Of a DNA stretch of 64,000 nt, positions 1 to 12,420 are shown piece after piece. Every line of letters starts with the position of its first letter. Positions within the stretch are counted from its first letter, which is position 1. The DNA is from Acanthosepion lycidas (Eukaryota > Mollusca > Cephalopoda > Sepiida > Sepiidae): NCBI GenBank assembly GCA_963932145.1, contig OZ010577.1:17454089-17518088 (forward strand). The letters are read 5' to 3'. The position numbers were made by a program, and so were the translations under genes. The notes under the pieces were generated by a model. That model saw nothing but the letters and a program-made list of their open reading frames with translations, was not told the origin of the DNA and ran no database searches.

Positions 1-235
1 CCCAAAGAGTTGTGAGTTCAAAAACTTGGAAAGTTGACTTAAAAGGAGATAACTGAGACATCCGGAAGAGGTGTGGTACGTAAAACTCGAACAATCTACC
101 TTGTTGGATGCAATAAAATGTTCAGTTCAAAATTCCAGTCACCTGAAGAAGGCCAGAGTGTGACAACGTCCGAAACGTCAAGGCAATAAAGATGTGGACA
201 ACAGATCGAGAAATGTAAATAATGTAAAAAAGTAT
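1..235 (+). mobile_element. 3' tail of a retroelement, probably PLE-like
   Basis: The stretch at 143-179 holds CTGAAGA followed about 20 bases later by CGAAACGTC, then AATAAA. The same arrangement recurs at 4857-4890 (+) and 63321-63355 (-). It resembles the hammerhead-derived core (CTGANGA ... GAAA) known near the ends of Penelope-like elements. No coding sequence is visible here, so the family call rests on the motif and its recurrence. Confidence 0.4.
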
Positions 236-1344
236 TGTTTATGTTTAGAATTTAATGTTAATATTACTTATAGAATACTGTAAATATTTGTGTAATTATT
301 ATTATTATTATGCAGATTTCATTTACACTCGCCCTTTTTTAATTATATTTATTGAACTTTTGCTGGTGATCCTGTGACAAAATCTTCCTTCTGTACACTG
401 AAACTTTCTTCGGTATTCTTGCTGATCTGATTCATACTGTCTACTGGATGATTTGTTTTCCATCGCTTTAGAGTTTTGCTCATCTCTTTGCGGGGTTATT
501 TGACACTGTTTGTAACACACCAATAATGAGGAGTATAATTGTCACCTTCATTAATCTCGACATCTTCAGTTCATTAGAAAGAATATCGCAAAGTTCACAT
601 ATTACGAATGTGTTATGTTGGAAAACTCACAGGGACCATTGTACTAATTTTCTGTTTTAAAATGACAAGATTTGGTGCCAAATATTCAATATATTTCTCC
701 ATGGTTTTCATACTTTCGATTGGAGAGTTTTTATCCTTTTGTCCTTTTTATTGCGATTACCATTGTTCCCAGCTTTTGGCACTTTGTTATCAATGGCTGT
801 TCTGTTTGCATGCAGTTTTCATGATTATTCCATTGCACCGTTGTGGCTTTTATGCAAATCCGATTTTGAAAACAACTCCCAATGCGGACGATGCGTCTTC
901 CTATTTCTTTCCATTTTGCATATATTCTTTGAATGTCATTTCCGGTATGTAGATTGGATTCAAATAGAATTTCCACTTAGATTGGATTTAACAAAGACCT
1001 TTAGTCGCCATATCTGCAATTGTATTTTCGGTGAACTTTGAAGTTTGGCTTTCATTAATGAGAACTTGCTAAACGCACGGGGAAAGTCGGAAAGTGAACT
1101 CTACCTATTTCCGCAAGCCCCAGCATCTGTTGATAAGCCAAAGTAACAATTTCGATTCGACATCTTGTTAATATTAATAGCCCTCCCCACAAAAGGAGAT
1201 AGAATCACATGAGTATTTTGCTTTCGACAAGCCAAAGACTCACTTCAATAATTTGAGAGAAAATGTTGATGTCAACTAAGCATGCCTCCAATAATACTTC
1301 GGCATAAATTATTTACATGTAAACAAATTGAAGGCCATTCAAGA
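236..1344. other. AT-rich DNA with no recognised gene
   Basis: Only short open frames on both strands, overlapping one another and without recognisable motifs. A short (TTA)n run lies near 297-312. I see nothing further. Confidence 0.5.
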
Positions 1345-1925
1345 CGTAGGAGATCATGGTTCTCCACAATTTCATATCCTTTGTAGCTGTTAGTAAATAT
1401 TATCTTTTCGCTATCTCTCTGAATCTCTGTTCTATCCAACATTTACGGTAGGTAGATTATATATTGCTTTCCTCTGTCCCTCTTGACTTCATTATGTCTT
1501 GTAAGTAACAAATTTTCCAAGCCCTCTTTTCTCATTATGTGCCCTAGAAATTTCAATTATCTCTTCCTGATGTTAAGTATAAATGTCCTTTTTGTTTCCA
1601 TTCTCTCTAAAACTTCTTACTCGGTCCACAGTATTCTAAGAATCCTTCTGCAGAACCACATTTACCTGGCTTAAAATCCATTCTTCGTATCTAACGTGAT
1701 TGTCTAACATTCACTGCCATATAGGAGAACTGGTATTACGTAACAGTTCAGTATACTTTTCTCTGTTTCTAACGAAATTTTCTTGTTTCTTAATATTTTT
1801 CTTACCTTTTGGAAAGCACTCTTTCGCTATTCCAATTCGTCTTTGGGATTCTAGCTTCATGCTTTCCTCTTTCCTTAATTTGTGCCCTAGGAATTATGGG
1901 AATTTGAAAATATCTGTGATAGATT
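1345..1925 (-). mobile_element. LINE 3' coding remnant
   Basis: Read on the minus strand, 1480-1660 gives pieces such as LERMETKRTFILNIRKR and KFLGHIMRKEGLENLLL. This is the C-terminal region found after the reverse transcriptase of several LINE families. A related and longer copy lies at 39725-40690 (-), and a third tail at 22440-22740 (-). The frame is interrupted and only the 3' part remains. Confidence 0.65.
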
Positions 1926-1964
1926 AAATGAAGGCAGTTTCATCTCGAGTATTGCTGACTCTCG

Positions 1965-2110
1965 TTTAAAAGAAAGAGGCGACGAGAAAGAGAGGGGGAG
2001 AGAGAGGGAGGGAGAAAGATGGCAAGAGAGAGAGAGAAAAAAAGAGAGGGAGAGACTGACAGAAAGAGAGAGAGGGAGATAGATAGAGAGGGAGAAAGAG
2101 TGAGAGGTCA
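1965..2110. repeat. GA-rich low-complexity tract
   Basis: Purine-rich AGAG/GGAG repeats. Long open frames here on the minus strand read only Ser-Leu and are composition artefacts. Confidence 0.9.
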
Positions 2111-2759
2111 ATTTTGAAAGAATCAGATTTTAGAAAAAAGTCAGTCATACAAGAAGGTCAGTCAGTGGAAGACGCTAAACATTAGCGTGAATCTTTCCTC
2201 CTTAGACATCTTTGATTCTGACATTGCTGGTGGCAACTTCACATTAAAACTAGAAATACTTGAATTAATCTGAATCCGATTATAAGACACGTCCAAATTC
2301 CGATAGCAAAATATAAATTCATTCCTTTCAGTTCTGCGCTGTTTATATTTGACGAGATCATAAATGTCTCGCCTATGATTAGTGATGAGCAACTGTAACA
2401 AAAAAGGTCATTACTTTAAGTTTTATAAATCAATAGATCAAGTTGAGACTTACACCGTATCTGACGCTGATTCAATGCCTGCTGATATAAACTTCTCTTT
2501 GGATGTGATTAATTCTAGTCATACACAAAGTGCAAACAAATAATCAATTCCCACTCCGACGTCTCAATCCTATTGTATATTTGTAATAAATCATGAAAAG
2601 CGTTTGAATCAATAAACTAAACGAATGCTTCTGAAATTGGATTTAAGATTGACTCTGATGCTGAAATTAACGACTTAACTAAAGGTTGCTACAGCCAATT
2701 TTCTCGGCAAAATTGAAACTAACGCCAATGAAATCACCGATATAAAAGAACACGGTCAT
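2111..2759. other. No recognised gene
   Basis: Unique-looking AT-rich sequence with short spurious frames only. Confidence 0.45.
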
Positions 2760-2764
2760 CCTGG

Positions 2765-3015
2765 GTAAGAAAGTTAAACTACATCCGCGTTCTGTTGTTC
2801 CCAGGTCCACCTTGACTCGGGGTGGTAGCACCTGTTAGGGTCCCAGCTATGGGCAAATAGTTAACTATTACCAGCAATAATTTTTGTAAAAGAATTATTA
2901 CCAGCAATACAATTTTGAAGGAAAAATATTACCAGAAACAGATTTTTGACAAAACAAATATTACCAGCAATAAAAAATGTCGGCATTAAATAACCCATTG
3001 AGGTTGATATGCCGT
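2765..3015 (-). repeat. Dispersed repeat R1, copy 1
   Basis: Matches 6960-7340 in the opposite orientation. Both carry CAGGTGCTACCACCCC, several ATTACCAGCAATA units, and the tail AACCCATTGAGGTTGATATG followed by CCGTAAAAC. A tail of the same kind (AATAACC..GGGTTG..GTAAAA) closes the SINEs at 43435-43690, 60230-60500 and 62885-63225, so R1 may share a 3' tail with a LINE/SINE pair. Confidence 0.65.
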
Positions 3016-3039
3016 AAAACAAAATAAACCAAACCAAAA

Positions 3040-4690
3040 GAACACGGAAAAGTTTATTCCTAACATAACGTCTTGTAAACGGAATTTATAGTTGCAGATA
3101 ATATTTCTCAACAAGTGCTTTATACAGATACTTGTGAAAATTTACAGCTAATCGGGAGAATTATCAAAAATTAACTCTCATTTACTGAAATATTACAAAA
3201 ATACATCGGCTGTTTTGCTAAAGTTTCAGTGATATTTTCAATTCCCCAACTAATATCATTATCATCATCATCATCGTGTCTAGCATTGCTTGTATTTTCT
3301 TGACTTCATAATGCTATCCACCACTTAACCATGGTTATTGGTATGTCGTCCATATTGCATCCATCCTCTGAAGTGTTTTGGTAAATGTATTTCTTCGAAG
3401 GGTTCCGAATGCTGTGATGCCCATGAGATTTTTTGGGTTTCTTGGGGTTTTTTTTACAATAATATCCACCCTGTACAAGACTCAAGTATCAATCGAGGTA
3501 GGGGCTTACAGATTAAATAATTTTCAGTCTTTGTGGCAAACCGCAAAGATTGTCCAGTCCACAACTAAATGTCATTAAGTCACTGTTAACGGTGGAGGTA
3601 AGACATCAGCAGCCATTGATGGCGGTGACTAATTGTTATCCACAGCTAATGATTTTTCTAGCATTCAATGATCTTCAAACGAAAGAGTATATCTCGGTTA
3701 GAATTTTACGTCCAGCGTAATACTCGTCACTGTATATGGGGTACCTTACAACGTTTTAGGAGGTAATTTATTTTCCGGTGAGCTCCAATTTACAGAAATG
3801 GCGGCAGTGATTCTATCGTTGAGGCAAGAGACTTGATTTTCGGCATCATGATAAGGCGGAAAGTTTTTTTTCCTTATACCCAACTACGTGGGTGTAGGTC
3901 ATTGACACTGTAACAATACGGGATACAAAACTGGTCATCTTGAACAAAGAGGAAGGCCATCGAGAACCTGACCTTATGACAACGAGATTCCCTTCAGCCT
4001 AATTCAAACATGTATAAGGAGGTTGTAAGAGATTCGCTTACGAATATAACTGACAAAGTCTCAGTTAACCTAGTAGGACAATTCATAACCTCAAATTAGC
4101 TATGAAAATCAGAAGTGGACGAATCGTAAAAACCACCATCCTCAAAACGCACAATGTCTCACTTAATTCAAGATTATCAATTTCAAGTTTATGCACGTAA
4201 CGGTTTATTTAGAGTGTTTCTGTCGAAACAGGAAATGATCATAATATAAGAAATATGAAAATTTAAAAAGATATTTTTTATTAATATTTTTATAGTTTCC
4301 AATAAATAAATTAGAAACAAATCAACAAGCTGTGTGTGTGTGTTAAGCACAATCATCAGTGATACGATTATAAGCAAGACTTCAAATGTTTAATTATAGA
4401 ATCTTCAAAGAAAAAATATCAGCTTTTTTTCCCGAGTTCTAAAGAAAATGCTGACGTGTTTGCTATTCAGTAGTGAAAATAACTCGGCCACCTTAAAAGA
4501 AAAAATTCCTTGATTTTGTTTTGTGGCATGGCTCGCTTTATGATGAGCCATATTTCATGTGGCCCACTGATCGGAAAAGGCTGCCCGTACCTGATTTAGT
4601 AGAACAACTGGATTTAAACAACTTCATAGTTTTATCCTATTTTACTTAGTATTATTCAGTTATTAGTATTATTGCTCGCCTGTTTTCCAT
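3040..4690. other. No recognised gene
   Basis: AT-rich DNA with a short (ATC)n run near 3260. No conserved frame, repeat match or RNA gene was recognised. Confidence 0.45.
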
Positions 4691-4744
4691 TGAGTGCAAG
4701 TACACCGAACAGTATGAGACTAACTGTACGAAATAAACTAAGAA

Positions 4745-4925
4745 TTAAACGAGATATCAATAAACATGAACAGTGGAACGAGAACGGTCTACCCACGTAG
4801 GTTAAAGAATGAGTTCAGTTAGGTATTCCCTGTCGCTTGCCAAGATCGATATACTCCTGAAGAAGGCGGGAGGGCACAATGGTCGAAACGTTGTGATAAA
4901 AACAACAAAGATAAGGTTAATAGGT
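4745..4925 (+). mobile_element. Retroelement 3' tail with hammerhead-like core
   Basis: CTGAAGA at 4857-4863 is followed by CGAAACG at 4884-4890 and an A-rich AAAGATAAGG end. The upstream GTGGAACGAGAAC..CTACCC segment recurs at 58170-58205. This is the same class of terminus as 143-179. No coding part is visible. Confidence 0.4.
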
Positions 4926-5008
4926 CAAATTAAATAGTGTGAATAGTTTTGGGTGTTGTTTATTCCATCCTTTTTCATTTATCTGTTGTCGGAATTTATT
5001 GAATTCAC

Positions 5009-5185
5009 GGGCACCTCGAGGTAGTGTAATGGTTAGCAAGCTTGTCTCGCTAGAACAATTACGACTGAGTTCAATCTCACTGGGCGCCCTTTACTTTCAG
5101 CCTTGTGCCACATCCAAGCTACACTTGGAAAATCACTTTATTGAATCCATTTGTGTAGATACTTCTCGTTCGGGTTACTAGGCTT
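5009..5185 (+). mobile_element. tRNA-derived SINE
   Basis: Positions 5009-5089 form a tRNA-like head. GGGCACC pairs with GGCGCCC at 6 of 7 positions, an A-box-like GTAGTGTAATGGTTAGC is present, and GAGTTCAATCTC is a B-box. The acceptor mismatch and the extra bases in the D-arm region argue against a working tRNA. An unrelated body follows. Confidence 0.6.
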
Positions 5186-5502
5186 AGTTACTTTTTTTCG
5201 TGTCACTTAATATCTCCACTAGATTTATTGACCTTTGTGTTGTTTGTCCGTTTCTTCCACTGAACCAGTCTATTTGATTTTTCAGCAAATCCATACACAT
5301 AACCAACAACTAATAGTAACCTAACTGTTTTAATGCTTTAATCTACAAGATCAGAGGTCGTCAACACCCCGCTCTCGGCTCTCGGCTCTCGGCTCCCTGG
5401 TTACATCCGACCTGCGTAGGATTTTTGTCTGGTCCGCCATCTTAATATCGGGACACAAAGTATATAATTAATTTGTGGAGCAAGTGACAGAAAACGTATT
5501 AG

Positions 5503-5796
5503 TTGGAGTTAATTGATTTACAATGCGATACATTTTTAAATCAAAATTTAATTCCAAATCTATTGATGATTTCCACAAGTAATGTTTTGCCAAAATATAA
5601 AATCTTATTGAATAATGCAAAAATGATGGTATCATTATTTGGAAGTACATATGCTTGTGAAGAATTTTTTTTTTCGAAAATGAAACCTACTAAAAGTCGT
5701 TTAAAAACAAGTTTGTGTGATAACCACTTGGATGATGTTTTTCTCCTGTCATCGACAAATATTTCACCTAATGTGGAGAAGTTATCGAAACAATAA
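5503..5796 (+). pseudogene. hAT transposase C-terminal (hATC dimerisation) domain
   Basis: The 97-residue frame contains FGSTYACEEFFFSKMKPTKS, then RLKTSLCDNHLDDVF and STNISP. This is the hATC block by which hAT transposases dimerise, of the Charlie/GTF2IRD2-like type (the CE..FS.MK..KS..R..L...L pattern). The N-terminal zinc finger and the catalytic DDE core are absent, deleted at the DNA level. No host role is suggested. Confidence 0.85.
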
Positions 5797-5932
5797 GCAG
5801 AAGCAAGTGTCTCATTAAATAATTTTCCATTTCTAATTGTATTTTATTTGCAGCAATTTGCATTTTTGTTGATTGTGCTAGTTATTCCGTTATTTCTGAA
5901 GTAATATAAGGAACCTTGTTTAACTAAAATAA

Positions 5933-6296
5933 CATACATTTCGTTGTTTTCTCTTTGAAGAATGCAAACGTTTTACAAGCTTCTTGAAACCATTTTCGTA
6001 GAAACTTCCTGTTTTTGTTGAAAGAATGTTGAGAGGTAGTTTAAGAGTCCTGTAAAGAGTCATATTTTCTTTGCATTTAAATTGTTCTGTAGAGACCGGA
6101 AGAATTGAAAATTCCAAGGAACCAAGTCAAGATAATACGGTGGTTGCTGTAGTATTTCCCATTTCAGCTCTCTAAGCTTCTTCAGGGTCTGTTTTTGCAA
6201 CATCCCGTCTTCCGTTGTCGGTGGTGGAAAATGACACCTTTTCCATTTGATGTGGACTCATGTCACTTCAAATGGCGAAATCTTCGATTCATTCTA
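5933..6296 (-). mobile_element. mariner fragment nested in the hAT
   Basis: The minus strand matches the 3' half of the mariner at 8850-9475, for example the stretch reading TGTTTTTGCAACATCCCGTC and the NLKCKENMTLYRTLKLP-like region. It interrupts the hAT between AAAATAACATAC and GAGGTCGAGACAATTTG, two stretches that are much closer together in copy B. The insertion therefore followed amplification of the deleted hAT. Confidence 0.75.
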
Positions 6297-6307
6297 AAAA
6301 AAAAAAT

Positions 6308-6390
6308 ACAGGCTTTTGAACGGAGCGGTTTGCAGGCTTTTGGACGAAGCGGTTTGCAGGCTTTTGGACGGAGCAGTTTGCAGGCGTTTT
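6308..6390. repeat. 24-bp tandem repeat, about 3.5 units
   Basis: The unit CAGGCTTTTGGACGGAGCGG plus TTTG is repeated with few differences. It lies at the end of the nested mariner and is absent from hAT copy B. Confidence 0.9.
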
Positions 6391-6500
6391 GAGGTCGAGA
6401 CAATTTGTTATAATACATTTAATAGCATGGCCCTTCTCCGAGACAATGGATAGTTTTCTGGTCCTCTCTCTCGAAAAGGTTGTTGACCCCTGTACTAGAC

Positions 6501-6955
6501 CAAATATTACTTCATCAATTCAGTAGTGTAATTTTGCTGTCTTCAAGCCAATCTTTCATTTCCTTTTCTTCGTACGATATTTCCAGATTGTATTTATCTA
6601 TACGGTAGGCCTACTGAGTTTATCATAGCTTTTTTTCTCTTGTCTTATACTCACGTGTTCAGCTCTAATACATTGAATTAATTACATAGATATTAATGGC
6701 CACAATTTTCTCGGAGTACATGTTCAGCTGTTTTTGACGTCCATGTTTTTCCCCGTACTACAGTCTTTGAATGTCCCTTCGTCCTTATTATTTACGAAGA
6801 ACTGGTGTTTTGGTTATATTCCGTAACAAAACTGCATGTGTTGTGGTACACACACTTCTTTCTTATGTTGTCGTCGGGGGTGTAGGTTCGGGAGAAATAT
6901 TTTCGAAGATTTTAACTATTTTTGTATACCGCCTTGTATAGATTTGTCGTCAATA
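6501..6955. other. No recognised gene
   Basis: AT-rich DNA between the hAT and repeat R1. I see no gene. Confidence 0.45.
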
Positions 6956-6959
6956 TCAA

Positions 6960-7345
6960 ATGCAATAATAAAATCCATAGACATTGGATTAGTTTGATTT
7001 GCTTTAGTTGTTTTACGGCATATCAACCTCAATGAGTTATTTAATGCCGACAAAGTTTTTATGGCTGGTAATATGTTTTTCTTCACAAATTTATTTCCTC
7101 CTTGAAGAAATATATAGCTGGTCATATTTTTTTCAAAGAATGTATAACTGTTTGTTTTGCTGGTATTTTTTAAACTATTGCTGATAATATCCTTCAAAAA
7201 TTATTGCTGGTAATAATTTTTTCATTACAAAGTATTTCTGGTATTAAAACCTATTTTACACATGTTTGGGTGTTAACTATTTTCCCGTAGCAGGGACCCT
7301 AACAGGTGCTACCACCCCAGGTCAGGGTGGACCTGGGAACACCAG
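6960..7345 (+). repeat. Dispersed repeat R1, copy 2
   Basis: Inverted relative to 2765-3015. It carries the tail TTTTACGGCATATCAACCTC, TTATTGCTGGTAAT-type internal repeats, and CAGGTGCTACCACCCCAGG. The homology runs on to about 7460, with an ACGCGGATGTAG segment matching 2781-2790 in reverse complement. Confidence 0.65.
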
Positions 7346-7524
7346 CAATTAAGAGGTGGTTCCACGCTCCTCAAAACCTCCTGATCAGAGGCCTTGCTGT
7401 TGGACGTAGTTTATCGTTATATCCAGAGGACGCGGATGTAGGTTATCGTCATACTCAGGACGCTCTATAGGCATTGGAGAAGCAGCCATAATAAACACAC
7501 TCAACAAGGACATTAGAAGAACTA

Positions 7525-8361
7525 CTGGGTGCGAACGATAAATTGTCGTCTAAATTACGCAAAAATGAAAATAACACTGACATCTCGTTTCTAACAGATA
7601 TGTTTACCAAAAATTACACAGAAATATCTTGAAATATTAAAGAGTAAATTTATTCAATAAAATCGGCATTGGCTTCAATAACAGACTCCAGACGACTTCG
7701 GAATCTCCTGCGACTCTTCTATACGGTCTCCTTGTTTAAATTGGTGAATGCTGCTATAATACTTGTCTTCAGCTCATCTTTGGTGTTTTGTTGGTCTCTC
7801 GCTCAGCTGCGACCCACACATAATAATCAAGGGGGTTGCAGTTTGGGGAGTCAAGTGGCCAGAATTAAGTAGTGATGTGGTCGCAGAATTTCTCTGACAG
7901 CCATGACTAGGTTCTTCTGCTTGAATGGCATGGTGCAGAGTCCTGTTGCCATAGGGTTTAAAGCAGCCACCTTCTTGACCCAAGACAGCACTAACTCCTC
8001 AAGGAAGTTGATGTAGACCTCTGTGTTGAGTCTGAGTCCCTGTTGAAAGATGTATGGAGGCATAACGCCGCCATCACTAGTGATCACGCCAAATACCTTC
8101 GACTCTTTCCGAATCCTCAACAATGTCCTTAGATTGATCCCTAAACACTCTGAAATGTTCGTATTGAAACGTCCGGCGCTAATGCCAAGTAGTACAGCAT
8201 GCCGTTTACAAATTTCTAGTGTAGTGAATTGCGTCATGGTGCTCTTTTTCTCACAGAAAATGCTCAACTGACCTATCTGCAGTCGAGAAAATAAAAAACG
8301 AACAACGCGCATGCGCAAAATTAAAAATATAAAAAGGCGACGATTTATGCATCGCACCCTG
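7525..8361 (-). mobile_element. Tc1/mariner-superfamily transposon, copy 1, decayed
   Basis: Terminal inverted repeats start CTGGGTGCGAACGATAAATT and (complement) CAGGGTGCGATGCATAAATC, and both ends abut TA (7523-7524, 8362-8363), the target site of this superfamily. The minus strand encodes KVFGVITSDGGVMPPYIF and GLRLNTEVYINFLEELVL, then SPNCNPLDYYVW and RRRFRSRLESVIEANADF near the end. These match the common invertebrate mariner/Tc1 transposase that reads GVITSDGDVMPP..F. The catalytic core is interrupted and part is missing. Related copies lie at 32095-32643 (-) and 57275-58156 (+). The right end touches the relic exon at 8364. Confidence 0.9.
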
Positions 8362-8369
8362 TATGCGCG

Positions 8370-8600
8370 TTACTTTTGAAGCATACATTCAAACAAGTTC
8401 CTCATCTTTGATTTGGTCCTGTCAGTGACGTTTATAGCCTCACCAGAGACTCGTCCTTGTTTCATCCAATGCTTGGCTTGCCACCTACTTAAGGACTCAT
8501 ACACTGACGGGGATAAGCTCTTCCTAAAGGTAGTGAATGACAGCCAAAGGTAAATAGCTAAGTACAAATCCTACTGTTATCTTAAATCTTTATTCCACAA
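8370..8600 (+). pseudogene. Relic of the peptide-gene signal-peptide exon
   Basis: Aligns along its length with the exon at 23389-23553 and about 50 bases of the following intron. Shared blocks include TTTGGTCCTGTCA.TGACGTTTAT, GCTTGGCTTGC.., GACTCATACTG and GGTAAATAGCTAAGTA. It is decayed and not expected to give a product. Its 5' side is cut off by the transposon ending at 8361. The matching last exon is probably the relic near 10200-10275. Confidence 0.8.
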
Positions 8601-8849
8601 GGCATTCTACAACTTTAGTATTTTTGTCGTCTTAATTCCACAGCACACACCGTCAGTCTTCAAACTTACATTGTATCAAATCATTGTAAAAAGTTCGTGT
8701 CCCATTTTCATTGATAATATAAAATGAACTTAACTGGCGTTTGTTCTAGTGTGTTCTAGATTGAATGTTTCTATCGTTCAGTTGCGAGTCAGACTTTATA
8801 GAATGTTGAAGTTTTGTCCACTAAACAATGCCATAAAGATGGAGGATAA

Positions 8850-9475
8850 AAAAAATTGAACTTTCGCCATATTATGCTCTATGAATTTTGGAAAAAGAAA
8901 AAGCGTCGGAACTGCGAAGAAAAAAAAACCCAAACATTCAGATGATTTATTGGGATTGTGCTCCAGCTCTGCGGCCGGTCAAAAAATGGTTTGGCAGATT
9001 TCGTCAGTGTGGTTTTAACCTAATCGATCAACCGCGATCAGGTCGACCTTTCGACATCGATGAAAACGCTGTTTGCCATCGCGGGGAATGGATCGAAGAT
9101 TTCGCCATTTGAAGTGACATGAGTCCACGGCAAATGGTCGAATTTAGCAAATCGAAAAGGTGTCATTTTCCATCACCGACAACGAAAGACGGGATGTTGC
9201 AAAAACAGACCCTGAAGAAGCTTAGAGAGCTGAAATAGGAAATACTCCAGCAACCACCGTATTATCTTGACTTGTTTCCTTGGAATTCGCAATTCTTCCG
9301 GTCTCTACAGAACAATTTAAATGAAAAGAAAATATGACTCTTTACAGGACTCTTAAACTACCTCTCAACATTCTTCCAACAAAAAACAGGAAGTTTCTAT
9401 GAAAATGGTTTCAAGAAGCTTGTAGAACGTTCGGAAGCCGTTGTTAATAGGAATGGAGACTATGTTCTTGACTAA
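8850..9475 (+). mobile_element. mariner transposon, decayed, internally deleted
   Basis: The N-terminal part reads HIMLYEFWKK-like sequence, then NIQMIYWDCAPALRPVKKWF, GRFRQCGFNLIDQPRSGRP and DIDENAV, the paired helix-turn-helix DNA-binding half of a mariner transposase. After a gap in homology, the C-terminal end follows (PPYY.DL..PWNF..FRSLQNNLN-like pieces, FYENGFKKLVER, VVNRNGDYVLD). The catalytic middle is mostly gone and the frame is broken in several places. It sits in what was the intron of the relic gene between 8600 and 10200. Confidence 0.85.
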
Positions 9476-9539
9476 TATATCTTTTTTTTTTGTACGTATA
9501 TAAAATTTTGTTTAAAAATTCTCTAATCGGGGGAAAAAA

Positions 9540-9815
9540 AAAAATCGGCTTAAAAGTCCGTTTTTTCGGGTAGCATTTAAGCTAGCTCCTGCGGAGGATT
9601 CTTGGTTTGGCGATCATCACAATAGCTAGGGAGAAGTAGATGCGATAAACATCAATAAAACTAAAGAAGAACTCAAAATTGATTGCTGCATTTAAGTACT
9701 GAATTAATCTTTAAGCTTCTGCCACTTAAAGACGAATTGATGTATGTAGATCCTTATTTTCCGTACAAACAATTATTTGTATTTCATGGGTGACAGAACA
9801 GGGGACAAGTTATAA
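9540..9815 (+). repeat. Dispersed repeat R2, copy 1
   Basis: Matches 19425-19885 in inverse orientation: GGCTTAAAAG.CCG, TTTAAGCTAG.TCCTG.GGAG, TCAAAATTGATTGCTGCATT and the GGATCCTTATTTTCCGTA-like segment. Copy 2 shows a small hairpin, GCCGC..GCGGC, at the head. The family is unknown to me. Confidence 0.6.
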
Positions 9816-10189
9816 GATAAAATTAATATAGTGTAAGGATGGGAAAATAGAAATTAGTTTACATTCAACATTTAAAGGAATCAGAGAAACATAATAGCTA
9901 CTTAAGTAAAACATGTATTATGGAATCTATACGAATAAATGCGAAATTGGAGCACAATTATCCAACGAATTATGGGAGATAAAAATCCCCAACTCTACTT
10001 TATAGAAATTGAAACGGTAGAAGCGCAATATCTGCATTATACATTATCTACTTCTAGGTGATATCACTCTTCAGGTTTAACTAATTTGCATATTGATTTT
10101 AAAAAAAGTATATTTCATTGATTAAGTGTCGTTCATTTGTGTTCTTTTATTCAATGAGTGTTTTGATTTTCATATCAAAAATAGTTCTG

Positions 10190-10322
10190 TTTACGAATAT
10201 TGTCTGATGTAGTGCAGAAAAGTGTGTGAAATTAGCATTATATCCAACCCAATACCTGGGTCAGCTTACTCTATAAATGATGTAAAGCGAAATCATTATC
10301 ATTATAATTATTTGAATGCTTA
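10190..10322 (+). pseudogene. Probable relic of the peptide-gene last exon
   Basis: TGTAGTGCA near 10209 and CTATAAATGATGTAAA near 10271, followed by ATTATCATTATAATTA and an ACACAC tract, line up with the end of the intact last exon and its 3' flank (CGTAGTGCA, GCATAAATGATGTAAA, ATTATCATTATAACTT, ACACAC at 24570-24675). The coding match is weak and the 3' flank match is good. Confidence 0.5.
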
Positions 10323-10481
10323 CACACACACACACACACACACACACGCGCGCGCGCGCACGCATACACACACACACACACACACTACACACACCAACGC
10401 GCGCGATAATAGCCAGTACAGTCACTATTCCCCTATACATATGGCAAATTTTAAACACACACACACACGAGCACGCACACA

Positions 10482-10512
<31 letters not shown>

Positions 10513-10513
10513 A

Positions 10514-10552
<39 letters not shown>
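10322..10552. repeat. Compound microsatellite (CA)n, (ATCT)n, (TA)n
   Basis: Two (CA)n arrays with GCGC interruptions, then (ATCT)n and (TA)n. It borders the PLE fragment on the left. Confidence 0.95.
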
Positions 10553-10554
<2 letters not shown>

Positions 10555-10599
10555 TCAATTTGTCTTGTGTTTGCCTAAATGTTTTCTTTTCTGGACACA

Positions 10600-11548
<949 letters not shown>

Positions 11549-11699
11549 TTTGAGCCTAGAATTACTTTTTTTCCAACGAAATGTAAATTTGTAGAGATGA
11601 GGGAAATTTTTGGTAACGGAACTGATGAAATGTGACTTTTGACATACAAAAAAAAAATGAAAAATGAAAAATAAATGTTTACATAACAAAGTTAAATAG

Positions 11700-11748
<49 letters not shown>
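11700..11748. repeat. (CA)n-(TA)n microsatellite
   Basis: Mirror-ordered partner of the tract at 11442-11545. Together they enclose about 155 bp of unassigned sequence. Confidence 0.95.
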
Positions 11749-11749
<1 letters not shown>

Positions 11750-11789
11750 GATCGTTTTTGACATCAACAGTTTATTAAACTTTATTGTG

Positions 11790-12420
11790 CCGATGAGACT
11801 TACTATCGAGAATGGAAGAAATGGTTATGGCATCAGTATAAATACCAGCTTATGTGATCGGGAAGATTACTAATGATGTAGGCCCACAGATAGCGTCCTG
11901 TGGGACTCCTGCATGGGTACAAAAAGATCTAGAAGAGTGGTCGTTCAGGATGTTTTTTATTTCTCGATTTGATAAGGAAGACTGGATCAGTTCAAAAATT
12001 TGGCTGTAGACACGGTAACTTTTCAACTTGAAAATAAGACCTGTATACCAATCTTTGTCTAAAGCTTTCAAGATGTCTAAAACAACAGTCCAAGTTTCAC
12101 CATTCTTATCTAATGCTTGATACACTCTTTCTGCTATTATCGTCAGAACATCAGCAGATGACCTATAGAAATGAAAGCCATGTTGCTGTCTGAAAGAAGA
12201 CCCTGTGATGTGAGATGCTTAACCAAGCTAACATTGATTAGGACCTCTAGGAGTTTCCCAATAAGAGGTAGAAAGCTAAAGAGGTCAATAGTTGGAAGGA
12301 TCGAACTGTTCAACTAAGTTCTTAAAAACTGCAACAACGGATGAGGATTTTAATCAAGCAGGAAAACAAGAGGCTGCTAGGCAGAAGAGAGAAGAGAAGC
12401 CATTTCGGTAGAACATTTCT
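11790..12420 (-). mobile_element. LINE reverse-transcriptase fragment (CR1/jockey-like)
   Basis: Minus-strand pieces in order: SNYRPLSFLPLIGKLLEV, AERVYQALDKNGETWTVVLD with ILKALDKDWYTGLIFKLKSY, then SSRSFCTHAGVPQDAICGPT. These are reverse-transcriptase motifs 1-4 (the F/YRPISLL motif, motif A LDISKAFD and motif B GVPQGSILGP). Key residues in motifs A and B are altered and the frame shifts, so it is dead. The motif C YADD region is not present. Confidence 0.85.

Larger units (their letters stand above)
5352..6492 (+). mobile_element. hAT DNA transposon, internally deleted (copy A)
   Basis: The ends are inverted repeats, CAGAGGTCGTCAAC and GTTGTTGACCCCTG. They are flanked by an imperfect 8-bp target duplication, TACAAGAT (5344-5351) and TACTAGAC (6493-6500), as expected for hAT. 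Only the C-terminal transposase part survives. The second copy at about 56410-57045 (-) has the same junction between 5' end and C-terminal domain, so both derive from one deleted progenitor. A mariner piece and a 24-bp repeat sit inside copy A but not in copy B. Confidence 0.85.

Noticed and set aside
6195-6392. Small protein with LQAFGRSG repeats
   Set aside because: It runs from an antisense mariner fragment into a 24-bp tandem repeat. No sign of a gene.
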